From contig NZ_CAKZNK010000091.1 of NCBI RefSeq assembly GCF_937129525.1, positions 1-55,453 on the forward strand: a stretch of DNA of 55,453 bases, given 5' to 3'. The translations under genes were made by a program, and so were the position numbers. Positions within the stretch are counted from its first letter, which is position 1. Every line of letters starts with the position of its first letter. Under the pieces are notes generated by a model. The model searched no databases. It saw only the letters and a list, made by a program, of their open reading frames with translations, and was not told the DNA's origin. Shown piece after piece: positions 25,539 to 34,578 of this stretch. This stretch comes from an uncultured Chloroflexus sp. (GTDB taxonomy: Bacteria; Chloroflexota; Chloroflexia; Chloroflexales; Chloroflexaceae).

Positions 25539-28515
25539 AGCGCAAATCGAACGTTACGACCCATCCACAATTGAAGCAAAGTGGCAGGCTCGTTGGGCCG
25601 CCGATCAGCTCTACCGCACTCCACCCATTGATCCATCAAAACCCAAGTATTACGTGCTCGACTTTTACCCTTATCCCAGTGGTGACGGTCTCAGCGTCGG
25701 TCACTGCCGCAACTACGTGCCCACCGATGTCGTAGCCCGCTTCTACCGCATGCGCGGTTACAATGTGCTGCATCCGATGGGTTGGGATGCCTTCGGCCTG
25801 CCAACCGAAAATGCAGCCATCAAGACCAAAACCAATCCCGCCGTGCTCACCCGCCGTTACAGCGCTAACTACAAGCGCCAGATGAATATGCTCGGCCTGA
25901 GCTACGACTGGGATCGTGAGATTACCTCTTCTGAACCCGATTATTATCATTGGACACAGTGGATCTTTTTGCGGCTTTATCATTCGTGGTACGACCGCCG
26001 CGTCGATAAAGCTCGTCCGATTAGCGAGCTGGAAGCCGAGCTGGCCGAATACGGTACCAGCCGGCTCGATCTGGCTTTGACCGATCCACAGGTGACGGCA
26101 GAGGAATGGCGTCAGGCGACTCCCCTGCAACGTCAGGAGATTTTGCGTCGCTTCCGCCTGGCTTACCGCGGTGAAGCCGTAGTGAACTGGGATCCAGTCG
26201 ATAAGACGGTGCTGGCCAATGAAGAGGTGTTGCCTGATGGCACAGCCTGGCGGAGCGGCGCGAAGGTTGAGCGCAAGCTGCTCAAGCAGTGGTTCTTCCG
26301 CATTACTGCTTACGCTGATCGGCTCGACCGCGATCTCGATACGGTTGATTGGCCAGACAAGATCGTTACCATGCAACGCAACTGGATCGGTCGTTCGCGC
26401 GGCGCTGAGGTGATCTTTCATACCGAAGCCGGCGATCCGATCATCGTCTTCACCACTCGCCCCGATACGCTGTGGGGAGCTACTTTTATGGTGCTCTCGC
26501 CGGAGCATCCGCTGGTAACGAAGTTAACCACCGCTGACCAGCGCGCGCAGGTCGAGGCTTATGTCGAACAGGCGCGCCAGCGCCCAACCACGACCGCCGT
26601 CGCCGAAGAGAAGGAGAAGACCGGCGTTTGGACGGGCAGTTACGCGATCAATCCGGTTAACGGCGCGCGCATCCCGATCTGGATTGCCGATTACGTGCTC
26701 ATGGGATACGGTACCGGCGCGATCATGGCTGTGCCGGCCCACGATGAGCGCGACTTTGCGTTTGCGCTGAAGTACCATCTGCCGATCATCCCGGTTATCA
26801 CCCGTCCCGATAACGCAGCTCGCTCGTTGCTGCGGATTGCGACTGTTGCTGCCGACACCGCCGATGCGCTGCGCGCTGCCGGCTTTACCGTCACTCCTCA
26901 AGATGACGGTAACCTGCTGGTTGAATTGAGCGGCGATCGCGCGCGTGAATACGCTGCCATTGTGCAGCCACGCCTGTGTGAAGGCTGGACGGAGGTGGCC
27001 GGTTCAGGCTGGCTGTTCATCTTCCCGGATGCAGTGCTTGAACTCGACTCGATCAGCGCGGATGAGCAGATTGCCAACCGTCTGCGCGCGGTAACCGGCG
27101 ACGCCACTATTCCGACGGCAATGGCCTATCTGCACTCGATTGCCGCTTACCGTGACCTGATTTATCACGATGAGACGGGAATCCCCATCCACTCTGGGCC
27201 GATCAATGGCATTGCGGCTGATCAGGCCATCGAACAGACCATTGCGTACCTGGAGCAACAAGGTATCGGGAAGGGCCGCGCGAACTACAAGATGCGTGAC
27301 TGGCTGATCAGCCGTCAGCGCTACTGGGGCACACCTATCCCGATCATCCACCGCGAAGACGGGCTGGAGATCGCACTGAGCGATGATGAGTTGCCGTTGA
27401 CTCTGCCCAATGTCGATAGTTACGAACCAACTGCAACCGGCGAGTCACCGCTGGCCCTGATCGACGAATGGGTCAACGTTACGCTACCCGACGGTAGCCA
27501 CGGTCGGCGCGAAACCGATACCATGGGCACGTTTGCCTGTTCGTCCTGGTACTTCCTGCGCTTCGCCGATAACCATAACGACAAAGCGCTGGCCAGTCGC
27601 GAGGCGCTCGACTACTGGTTGCCGGTCGATATGTACGTCGGCGGCGCCGAGCATGCGGTCATGCATTTGCTCTATGCTCGCTTCTGGACGAAAGTACTCT
27701 ACGATCTGGGAGTGGTCAAATTCTTTGAACCCTTCACCTGCCTGCGCAATCAGGGTCTCATCCTGGCGCCACCGCGCGAGGTCGATGGCCAGATCATCAT
27801 TGAGAAGATGTCGAAGTCGAAAGGCAACGTGATTACGCCCGACGAAGTAGTTGCCGAACACGGCGCCGACGCGCTACGCGGCTACGAAGCCTTCATCTCT
27901 GACTTCGAGCTGTCGGTGCCGTGGAACACCGATGGCGTGCCCGGCGTTAAACGCTGGCTCGATCGGGTCTGGCGCATCACGCTCTACCCCACTGCCGAAC
28001 GCGGACAGAACAACGTTACAATGTCCGAACGACAGTTGCGGCGCGTAGCCCACCAAACCATTCAGCGGGTCGAGAGCGACATTTTGAACTTCAAGTTCAA
28101 TACGATGGTGGCGGCGCTGATGGAATTCACCAACACCCTCTATCGAGCGCGCGATGCCGGTCTGGTCGATACGCCAGCATGGCGCGAAGCGATTGAGATT
28201 CTGCTGTTGCTGATGGCACCGATCACGCCCCACATTGCCGAAGAGCTGTGGGAACGCCTCGGCAAGCCCTACAGCATCCACCAGCAGCGCTGGCCGGTTG
28301 CCGATCCCGCAGTCGCTGCCGAAGAGGAAGTCGAGATCGTGTTTCAGGTTAACGGCAAGGTGCGCGGTAAACTGACAGTGCCGGTCGAGATCGATGAAGC
28401 CAGGCTACGCGAACTGGCTCTGGCCAACGAGCGGGTACAGCAGTTCATCAACGGCAAACCGGTGCGCAACGTGATCGTCGTCCCTGGCCGGCTGGTCAAT
28501 GTGGTGGTTGGGTAG
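25516..28515 (+). CDS. leuS: leucyl-tRNA synthetase
   Basis: LeuS charges tRNA-Leu. The class I catalytic motifs are 'YPYPSGDGLSVGHCRNY' (HIGH region, near residue 50) and 'EKMSKSKGNVI' (KMSKS, near residue 765). The CP1 editing domain has 'VFTTRPDTLWGATFMVLSPEH' split around the usual 'TTRPDT' and 'GYGTGAIMAVPAHDERD'. The C-terminus is 'VNGKVRGKLTVP'. At 999 residues it exceeds the common 820-880, mainly through about 100 extra residues at roughly 430-550. Another longer region lies near 160-200. Expression is probably controlled by the leader described upstream. Confidence 0.97.
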   Translation: MSDTKIDKAQIERYDPSTIEAKWQARWAADQLYRTPPIDPSKPKYYVLDFYPYPSGDGLSVGHCRNYVPTDVVARFYRMRGYNVLHPMGWDAFGLPTENAAIKTKTNPAVLTRRYSANYKRQMNMLGLSYDWDREITSSEPDYYHWTQWIFLRLYHSWYDRRVDKARPISELEAELAEYGTSRLDLALTDPQVTAEEWRQATPLQRQEILRRFRLAYRGEAVVNWDPVDKTVLANEEVLPDGTAWRSGAKVERKLLKQWFFRITAYADRLDRDLDTVDWPDKIVTMQRNWIGRSRGAEVIFHTEAGDPIIVFTTRPDTLWGATFMVLSPEHPLVTKLTTADQRAQVEAYVEQARQRPTTTAVAEEKEKTGVWTGSYAINPVNGARIPIWIADYVLMGYGTGAIMAVPAHDERDFAFALKYHLPIIPVITRPDNAARSLLRIATVAADTADALRAAGFTVTPQDDGNLLVELSGDRAREYAAIVQPRLCEGWTEVAGSGWLFIFPDAVLELDSISADEQIANRLRAVTGDATIPTAMAYLHSIAAYRDLIYHDETGIPIHSGPINGIAADQAIEQTIAYLEQQGIGKGRANYKMRDWLISRQRYWGTPIPIIHREDGLEIALSDDELPLTLPNVDSYEPTATGESPLALIDEWVNVTLPDGSHGRRETDTMGTFACSSWYFLRFADNHNDKALASREALDYWLPVDMYVGGAEHAVMHLLYARFWTKVLYDLGVVKFFEPFTCLRNQGLILAPPREVDGQIIIEKMSKSKGNVITPDEVVAEHGADALRGYEAFISDFELSVPWNTDGVPGVKRWLDRVWRITLYPTAERGQNNVTMSERQLRRVAHQTIQRVESDILNFKFNTMVAALMEFTNTLYRARDAGLVDTPAWREAIEILLLLMAPITPHIAEELWERLGKPYSIHQQRWPVADPAVAAEEEVEIVFQVNGKVRGKLTVPVEIDEARLRELALANERVQQFINGKPVRNVIVVPGRLVNVVVG

Positions 28516-28556
28516 GGTTGACCGGTTCTGTACCACATCATCAAGACCATCAAAAG

Positions 28557-28583
28557 AGGCGCAGCATTGACTGCGCCTTTTTT
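28557..28583 (+). terminator. intrinsic terminator of leuS
   Basis: AGGCGCAG (28557-28564) pairs perfectly with CTGCGCCT (28571-28578) around a six-base loop, followed by TTTTT. It lies 41 bases after the leuS stop and separates it from the convergent metK. Confidence 0.92.
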
Positions 28584-28641
28584 GACGTTGAACCGCACAT
28601 CTGCGTTCTCCTGACGCGGGTCAACACTCATCTTGATCGCC

Positions 28642-29808
28642 TTACCAGCTATGATCAATTGTCTCCCACGGCAAGGTCAAATCAGTCCGACCAAAGTGAC
28701 CATACGCGGCGAGTTGCTGATAAAAACGTCCCTGTGAACGGCCGGCCAGCTCATCAAGGTGAAAGCGGCGAATAATTCCACCAACGCTGAAATCAAACGT
28801 TTCGGCGACCCGACGCGACAATTCGTCATCGGACAGCCGACCGCTGCCAAAGGTTTCAACCCGCACGCTGACCGGTTGCGCCTGGCCGATCGAATAGCTG
28901 AGCTGGATTTCACAATGCTCCGCCAATCCAACCGCGACGATCTGCTTGGCAGCGTGACGCGCAGCGTAAGCGCCGGTGCGATCGATGCGTGTCGGATCCT
29001 TGCCGCTTAGCGCTGCGCTGCCTTGGCGGGCAAAACCACCGTAGGTATCAGACCCATTTTTGCGCCCGGTCAAGCCTGCATGCAACGCCGGCCCTCCCTC
29101 CAGCACCGGCCCCTCCGGATTGATCTGAATGGAAGTGCGAGAGTCGGGTTTGATCGGTTCACCGGCAAAAACCGGCTGCACGACCTGCTCGATCATCAAC
29201 TCGCGCAGCCGGTTCAACGGCAGGTCGATTCGCCGCTGGCTTGCCACCAACGTAATACTATGCAGTCGCTGGGGTTGATGGTCACTGAACACGACACCGA
29301 CCTGCACCTTGCCGTCAGGAGCCAGAATATCGTTATGCTCACGGCAGACCGCGCCAAGCTGTTGGGCTAACCGGTTGGCCAGCCAGATCGGCAGCGGCAT
29401 CATCACCGGTGTCTGTGTGCAGGCGAAACCAAACAACGTGACATTCTCTTGGGCCACCAGCGCGGTTAGATCGTCGTTGCCGGCGCGAACCGGTCGGCGT
29501 GAACCCGATGGCTGTTCCTCGATCTGGTTGAGCATGATCGTGCAGGTACGACCATCAAAGCTACCCCGATCGTAGCCAACTTCAAGCATCACCTCACGAG
29601 CCAGGCGTGGAATATCCACCCAGGCATTGCCGCTGGCTCGGAGCGAGACAAATAGAATGCCGCTGGAAACGGCGCATTCTGCTACCACCCGCGCTCGTGG
29701 GTCTTGCCAGAGAAAATGTCCAACGATGGCATCGCTAATCTGATCGCACAGCTTATCGGGATGCCCGGCAGTAACCGACTCAGAAGTGAAGACGTATTCA
29801 GCGGGCAT
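28642..29808 (-). CDS. metK: S-adenosylmethionine synthetase, divergent form
   Basis: MetK makes S-adenosylmethionine from ATP and methionine. The 388-residue protein has 'SESVTAGHPDKLCDQISDAI' at the N-terminus, 'APDGKVQVGVVF', 'TGRKNGSDTYGG' and 'SGKDPTRIDRTGAYAARHAA', so the main ATP and metal ligands remain. But the highly conserved GAGDQG-MFGYA block reads 'AQENVTLFGFACTQTP', with Asp replaced by Glu, and the HGGGAFSGKD block reads 'RQGSAALSGKD'. It may be the sole MetK or a specialised paralogue. Its ATG lies inside the end of the P-type ATPase gene (11-base overlap). Confidence 0.88.
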   Translation of the reverse strand: MPAEYVFTSESVTAGHPDKLCDQISDAIVGHFLWQDPRARVVAECAVSSGILFVSLRASGNAWVDIPRLAREVMLEVGYDRGSFDGRTCTIMLNQIEEQPSGSRRPVRAGNDDLTALVAQENVTLFGFACTQTPVMMPLPIWLANRLAQQLGAVCREHNDILAPDGKVQVGVVFSDHQPQRLHSITLVASQRRIDLPLNRLRELMIEQVVQPVFAGEPIKPDSRTSIQINPEGPVLEGGPALHAGLTGRKNGSDTYGGFARQGSAALSGKDPTRIDRTGAYAARHAAKQIVAVGLAEHCEIQLSYSIGQAQPVSVRVETFGSGRLSDDELSRRVAETFDFSVGGIIRRFHLDELAGRSQGRFYQQLAAYGHFGRTDLTLPWETIDHSW

Positions 29809-32800
29809 AAGTCTGTTCCTCTCTTTGTGGTACGGCCTGACGATACGTTGCCGCTTTTAAGAATTCACTGGCAAGAAATGGCGCAGTAGCCAGAACAGCG
29901 GCAATCAGCCAGTCTGCTATGCCGAGAGGCACAGCGCCAAGGAGCTGACGCAAACCGGGCAGCAACATAGCCGCGCTTTGCAAACCCAGGCCGCCGCCAA
30001 CGGCAAGCGCCATATACGGATTGGGACGCATCGCGTTGCGTTCGAGAAACCAGTGTTGTTCAGAACGGCAACTAAGGGCATAGAGCAACTGCGCAGAGGT
30101 AAGCGTGGTAAATGCCAGACTGCCGGCGCGCGCACCCGGCCCATAGCGGGTCAAACCCCACCCATAGGCACCGAGGGCGCAGGCTGTCAGGATCGCACCC
30201 TCAACGCCAATGCGTTGGATATCACGGCGATCAAACATCGCGGCCTGCGGATCACGTGGTGGCTGGGCAAGGACATCGCGTTCCGGCGGCTCCAAACCCA
30301 GCGCCAGCTCAGGGAAGACATCGGTGACCAGGTTGATCCACAACAACTGGAGCGGTGTGAGTGGTTCACCCAGCGCCAGCACCGTTGCCGCGAGCGTGAG
30401 CATAATTTCGCTGGTATTGCTGGCCAGAATGAAGTGAACCGCCTTCTTGATATCGATGTAGATCGTTCGACCTTGTTCGATCGCACCGACCAGCGTGGCA
30501 AGATTGTCGTCGCGCACCACGACATCTGCAACCTCTTGCGCGACCTCACTGCCGCTGGCACCCATGGCAATGCCGATATTGGCCGCGCGCAAGGCAGGGC
30601 CGTCGTTGATCCCATCACCGGTCATTGCAACCACATGACCGGCCCGTTGGAGCGCCTGAACGATCCGCAGTTTGTGCGCCGGACTGACCCGCGAGAAGAT
30701 ATCGACCCGTTCGGCCAGACTGCGCACCACATCTGGCGGTAATGCTTCCAGATTGGCAGCATCGAGACTCTCAAGCTGACCATTGCGGCTGAGACCGATC
30801 TGACGCGCTACTGCCATTGCCGTTGCGCTCTGATCACCGGTGATCATGACTAACCGGATACCGGCACTACGCAACTCAGCAACCAGCGTGGGCAACTCAG
30901 CGCGCGGCGGATCGGCAATCCCCACCATGCCAACCCAGATCAAATCACGGCTTTGATCAGGCACGCAATCACCACGCCGGAACGCAACCCCAAGCACTCG
31001 CAGCGCCTGACTGGCCATCCGCTCATTCTCCAGCGCAATTCTGGCCCGATCTGCCGGGCTTAGAGGCCGTTCTTGACCATGTTCGAGGAATCGATTGCAC
31101 AATCCCAACACCTGATCAGGACTACCCTTCACCGCCAGCAAGACCCCGTCGCCATCCTGATGGAGCGTATCCATGAAGCCGCGTCCTTCGCTACGCAGCC
31201 GCGTTCGCAGCAATGGATAACTGGCACGCAATCTCACTACGTCGATCCCGTTAGTCTGCGCCGCGCGTACCAACGCTAACTCAGTAGGGGAACCAATCAA
31301 ACGCAGCTCTGCCCCATCGATTACCAATTCCACTTCGCTACACAGCGATACCAGACGCATCATGATGTCCAGATCAGGATGCGCCATCAGATTGATCGGC
31401 TCACTGGCGAGACTGAAACCGGTATCATTGTGCTCATAACGGCTGCTACCGGTATACGCTGCCAGGAGTGTCATCTCGTTGCGGGTGATCGTGCCGGTCT
31501 TATCGAGACAGAGGTAATCAAGCGCGCCGAGAGTCTCAACTGCCGCCAGTCGTCGCACCAGCACACCTTGTTGTTCGAGGCGACGCAACCCGATGGCAAG
31601 AGTCGTGGTCGCCACCGTTGGCAACCCTTCGGGCACTGCCGCCACCGCCAGTGCAATGACCGTCTTCAGCATCGGCACCAGCGCCTGCCCGCGCAACAAC
31701 CCGATCACAAAAACGCCACCGCAAATTGCCAGTGAAGCCAGAACCAGTTGCCGACTGAGTGCGCCCAACTGCTGTTGCAGTGGCGTCTCAGGCTGGCGCG
31801 CCTCACCCAACAGACGCTGAATTTCGCCCACCTCAGTTGACAGACCGGTTGCAACGACAATAGCCAGACCGCTACCGCCGGTCACTACACTGCCACGATA
31901 AACCATATTGGTACGGCTACCCAGCGGTGTGTTTGGATCGCTGAGGCGGGCAATCGACTTACTAACCGGCATACTCTCGCCGGTTAACGCCGATTCGTCA
32001 ACGCTGAGATGATCGGCGACGATCAACCGTGCATCAGCCGGCACGGCCAGGCCACGCCGCAGCACGATCAGATCACCCGGCACAACCTGCGCTCCCGGCA
32101 CTTCAAACTCACGACCATCGCGAACCACGATCGCGTGTGGTTGCGAACCGCGGTTCAAGCCAGCAATCGTGCGCTCGGCCCAGGATTCGGTAACGTAGCC
32201 AATCCCGGCATTGAGAGCCACAACACCCAAAATAACAATCCCATCAACGAGACCGCCGGTAAAAGCCGAGACCACTGCTGAAACACCGAGCAACGCCACC
32301 GGTAAACTGGCAAACTGTTCGAGAAGAATTTGCAGAGGCGAGCGCACTGCCGCCTGTGGCAGAAGATTGGGGCCATACTCACGCAACCGTTGCTGCGCAA
32401 TCGCGTCGCTCAGACCGTTGACTGGCGAACTCTCAAGCAGACTCACCGTCTGATCGATATCAAGCAGATGCCATGGATGCTGCAATTGCGCGCGCTGGCC
32501 AATGTCACTCTCAAATCCGGCCAGTGCGCGCCGCACAATCTGTTCGATCTCCTCAAGCGAAGCAACCGGCTCAAAGAAGATCAGCAGGCTACCGGTGAGC
32601 ACATTTGCTACCACTCCAATAATGCCTGCCCGCCCACGCAAGACACGCTCAAGACGTTGCTTTTCGGAATGGTTGCGATAGAGACTATCGACACGGAAAC
32701 GCACACGCCCAGGCGTGTGATGCAGCACGGTTAGCGACACATCCGGCATCGTCGTCGGGATAAGATCGGGCGGCGTAACCAGAGACGGTTGCGCCGTTGG

Positions 32801-33355
32801 ACGGAGATGGGGCATCAGCGTAATCACATCGAGAGGAGTCGTCTGATTGAGCACATGGCCCGCCGAGACAAACAACACATCACGCGCCGTGCCGCCGTAA
32901 CGGGTTGGTCGCAAGCGAACCAGCACATCTTCGCGCATGCCCAACCAGCGCAACTTCATATCGCCGCGCCGCAGCTCCACCTCTCCCCGGTCATCCACCA
33001 GCAATACCAGCTCGCGGTTAACCTGTAACCACGACCGGGTAAAACCGATGCGCTGCATGATATTGAGCGGCTGGTTAAGGAACAGTTCGATGGCGCGCCG
33101 GTCAACACTGGCCCGCGCCATCTCAAGCTGTTCAAGCACTGCCGGATCTTGAAAGACAGCGTCAAAAGCCGCGCGCAGACCATACTGATCAAGCGCAGCC
33201 CGAAATACCGGCCCTGCAACAACAAAACCGGCCATTTCGCTGAAAGCAACCAGCAAATCGCGGATCGTTCCACCATGGCTAAATACTTGCTCAAGCAACG
33301 CATTGAGCCTGGCGCGATCCACCTCAGACTTCGCTGCGGTTGTTGATGAAGTCAT
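29798..33355 (-). CDS. P-type cation-transporting ATPase with N-terminal HMA-like domain
   Basis: The 1185-residue membrane protein has an N-terminal region of about 190 residues with no clear family. Next comes an HMA-like ferredoxin-fold domain near 205-275 ('HHTPGRVRFRVDSLYRNH') lacking the metal-binding CxxC. The P-type core follows: 'LTGESMPVSKS', 'VAAVPEGLPTVATTTLAIGL', the phosphorylation site 'LDKTGTITRNEM' near 619, 'KGSPDQVLGLC', 'TGDGINDGPALRAANIGIAM' and 'NLVTDVFPELALG'. PEGLP instead of CPC points to a P2-type (Ca2+/Mn2+/Na+-like) pump rather than a copper pump. The HMA-like gene precedes it by 7 bases. Confidence 0.9.
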   Translation of the reverse strand: MTSSTTAAKSEVDRARLNALLEQVFSHGGTIRDLLVAFSEMAGFVVAGPVFRAALDQYGLRAAFDAVFQDPAVLEQLEMARASVDRRAIELFLNQPLNIMQRIGFTRSWLQVNRELVLLVDDRGEVELRRGDMKLRWLGMREDVLVRLRPTRYGGTARDVLFVSAGHVLNQTTPLDVITLMPHLRPTAQPSLVTPPDLIPTTMPDVSLTVLHHTPGRVRFRVDSLYRNHSEKQRLERVLRGRAGIIGVVANVLTGSLLIFFEPVASLEEIEQIVRRALAGFESDIGQRAQLQHPWHLLDIDQTVSLLESSPVNGLSDAIAQQRLREYGPNLLPQAAVRSPLQILLEQFASLPVALLGVSAVVSAFTGGLVDGIVILGVVALNAGIGYVTESWAERTIAGLNRGSQPHAIVVRDGREFEVPGAQVVPGDLIVLRRGLAVPADARLIVADHLSVDESALTGESMPVSKSIARLSDPNTPLGSRTNMVYRGSVVTGGSGLAIVVATGLSTEVGEIQRLLGEARQPETPLQQQLGALSRQLVLASLAICGGVFVIGLLRGQALVPMLKTVIALAVAAVPEGLPTVATTTLAIGLRRLEQQGVLVRRLAAVETLGALDYLCLDKTGTITRNEMTLLAAYTGSSRYEHNDTGFSLASEPINLMAHPDLDIMMRLVSLCSEVELVIDGAELRLIGSPTELALVRAAQTNGIDVVRLRASYPLLRTRLRSEGRGFMDTLHQDGDGVLLAVKGSPDQVLGLCNRFLEHGQERPLSPADRARIALENERMASQALRVLGVAFRRGDCVPDQSRDLIWVGMVGIADPPRAELPTLVAELRSAGIRLVMITGDQSATAMAVARQIGLSRNGQLESLDAANLEALPPDVVRSLAERVDIFSRVSPAHKLRIVQALQRAGHVVAMTGDGINDGPALRAANIGIAMGASGSEVAQEVADVVVRDDNLATLVGAIEQGRTIYIDIKKAVHFILASNTSEIMLTLAATVLALGEPLTPLQLLWINLVTDVFPELALGLEPPERDVLAQPPRDPQAAMFDRRDIQRIGVEGAILTACALGAYGWGLTRYGPGARAGSLAFTTLTSAQLLYALSCRSEQHWFLERNAMRPNPYMALAVGGGLGLQSAAMLLPGLRQLLGAVPLGIADWLIAAVLATAPFLASEFLKAATYRQAVPQREEQTYAR

Positions 33356-33362
33356 AGTATTT

Positions 33363-33839
33363 TTAACGTTCAGCCCGTCGAGCGCGGTGCGATGCGATCA
33401 AGGTTGCGGCAGTCGCGAGCAGTGAACTGGCCGGCCCAAAGACCTGGCCGCGAGCAATCTGCACTACACTCGCCCCAATCAGCACACCTAACACCAGGGT
33501 GTCTAGATCGATAACACCATTGGAAACGCGCCGCACAAACTGCTCTGCGCGGTCAACCCGATCGGTCACAATATCCAGTATTGTCTCGCCGGGAGGCGCC
33601 GGAGGAACCAGCGTAAACAGGCCAGCAGTCGCTGCCATTGTCGCCAGCTCACTCACCTCGCCGTGATACTGAAGCAAAACACTGGCAGTCAGCGGATTGG
33701 CTTCGGCATAAGCTACCCCCGGCAAAGCCGCAAGATCGCGCTCAACCTGCATAAAAAAACCGGCATCGCCCTTGCGTGCCGGAATTCGCAGTCGCAGCCG
33801 TTCTCCAGTTTGATGAACGATGTAGGCTTGTGGTACCAT
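33363..33839 (-). CDS. HMA-like domain protein partnering the P-type ATPase
   Basis: The 158-residue protein has a ferredoxin-like N-terminal domain ('VHQTGERLRLRIPARKGD' through 'YAEANPLTASVLLQYHG') of the same CxxC-lacking type found inside the ATPase. Then comes a linker, and a C-terminal part with hydrophobic stretches ('TLVLGVLIGASVVQIARG', 'SLLATAATLIASH') that may associate with the membrane. Its stop lies 7 bases before the ATPase start. A regulatory or docking role is inferred. Confidence 0.75.
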   Translation of the reverse strand: MVPQAYIVHQTGERLRLRIPARKGDAGFFMQVERDLAALPGVAYAEANPLTASVLLQYHGEVSELATMAATAGLFTLVPPAPPGETILDIVTDRVDRAEQFVRRVSNGVIDLDTLVLGVLIGASVVQIARGQVFGPASSLLATAATLIASHRARRAER

Positions 33840-33925
33840 ACCATTACCCTGTATTGTGTGTAAGCGATGCGCTTGCCGGTATTGCCGTGGCGCATCGTCG
33901 CAATACCAATCCGCGCTCAGCTCAT

Positions 33926-34177
33926 TTATTCACTGCTCGCTGTTCCACGACGTTCGAGCTGTAACTCTGCCTGCACCTCAGCCAGCAAGTCGCTCAGCGT
34001 TTCGCTGGCGAGCGCAGCCATTTCGCGTCCACGCTCAAAACCAAGCACTGCCAGCTTCAGGCTATGCTTGGCCAGCGCGCGAGCATGGGGCGCCAGCGCA
34101 GGCGCCAGATCGCGCGCGACCAATGTGCCACCAACCCCGATAACCAGTCCAGTGAAAAAGCTTACCGCGTTGTTCAC
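33926..34177 (-). CDS. DUF5132 family small protein
   Basis: The start is set at GTG 34177, where GGAGGGAAGG lies 6 bases upstream; the TTG at 34228 has no such site. The 83-residue product begins with a membrane-inserting stretch 'FFTGLVIGVGGTLVARDL'. It continues 'LAPHARALAKHSLKLAVLGF' and ends with an acidic helix. DUF5132 genes commonly sit with HMA-like and P-type ATPase genes. It is first in a run with the HMA protein, the pump and metK. Confidence 0.7.
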   Translation of the reverse strand: MNNAVSFFTGLVIGVGGTLVARDLAPALAPHARALAKHSLKLAVLGFERGREMAALASETLSDLLAEVQAELQLERRGTASSE

Positions 34178-34378
34178 GAGTGCCTTCCCTCCACGCCAGA
34201 CCGCAGCGCTGACGGCGTCGGCGATCAACTACTTGTCGGGCAGCGGTCATCTTCCGCAATTTCTCAACTGTGCCTGGAGATAGACCTGGTTCGTGCCACA
34301 ACTGCCTGCAATCGCTCCTTACCTGCTGCCCACAAGTGATGTTTCAGATAGTAATCGCTAATCCCAACAGTGATTCCT

Positions 34379-34410
34379 ATTGTACCCTGTTTCCAGGAAC
34401 TGTATGTCAA
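34379..34410 (-). promoter_or_regulatory. candidate promoter of the DUF5132-HMA-ATPase-metK run
   Basis: On the minus strand TTGACA (34410-34405) and TACAAT (34384-34379) are separated by 20 bases, about 200 bases upstream of the DUF5132 start. The gap 34178-34578 otherwise holds no gene; a weak hairpin at 34466-34496 is its only other structure. Confidence 0.35.
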
Positions 34411-34578
34411 GGTTTCGGCGCTGATTTCACCTCTCCCCTTCACTTACAAGGGCGCGACAGTACATAGTGGCAGGTATCTGTAACCCACCGGCCACTTTTG
34501 TCAGACCACATCAGGCGCGTGCTATCCGCGCTCTATTTCTGCCGACCAGGGCTACACAGTGTCATATACTCAATACAT

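Noticed and set aside
29978-30742. 254-codon plus-strand frame
   Set aside because: Antisense to the conserved core of the P-type ATPase (phosphorylation and hinge motifs).
34466-34496. AGTGGC/GCCACT hairpin followed by TTTT on the plus strand
   Set aside because: No plus-strand gene precedes it, and on the minus strand no T run follows, so it does not qualify as a terminator of csx15.
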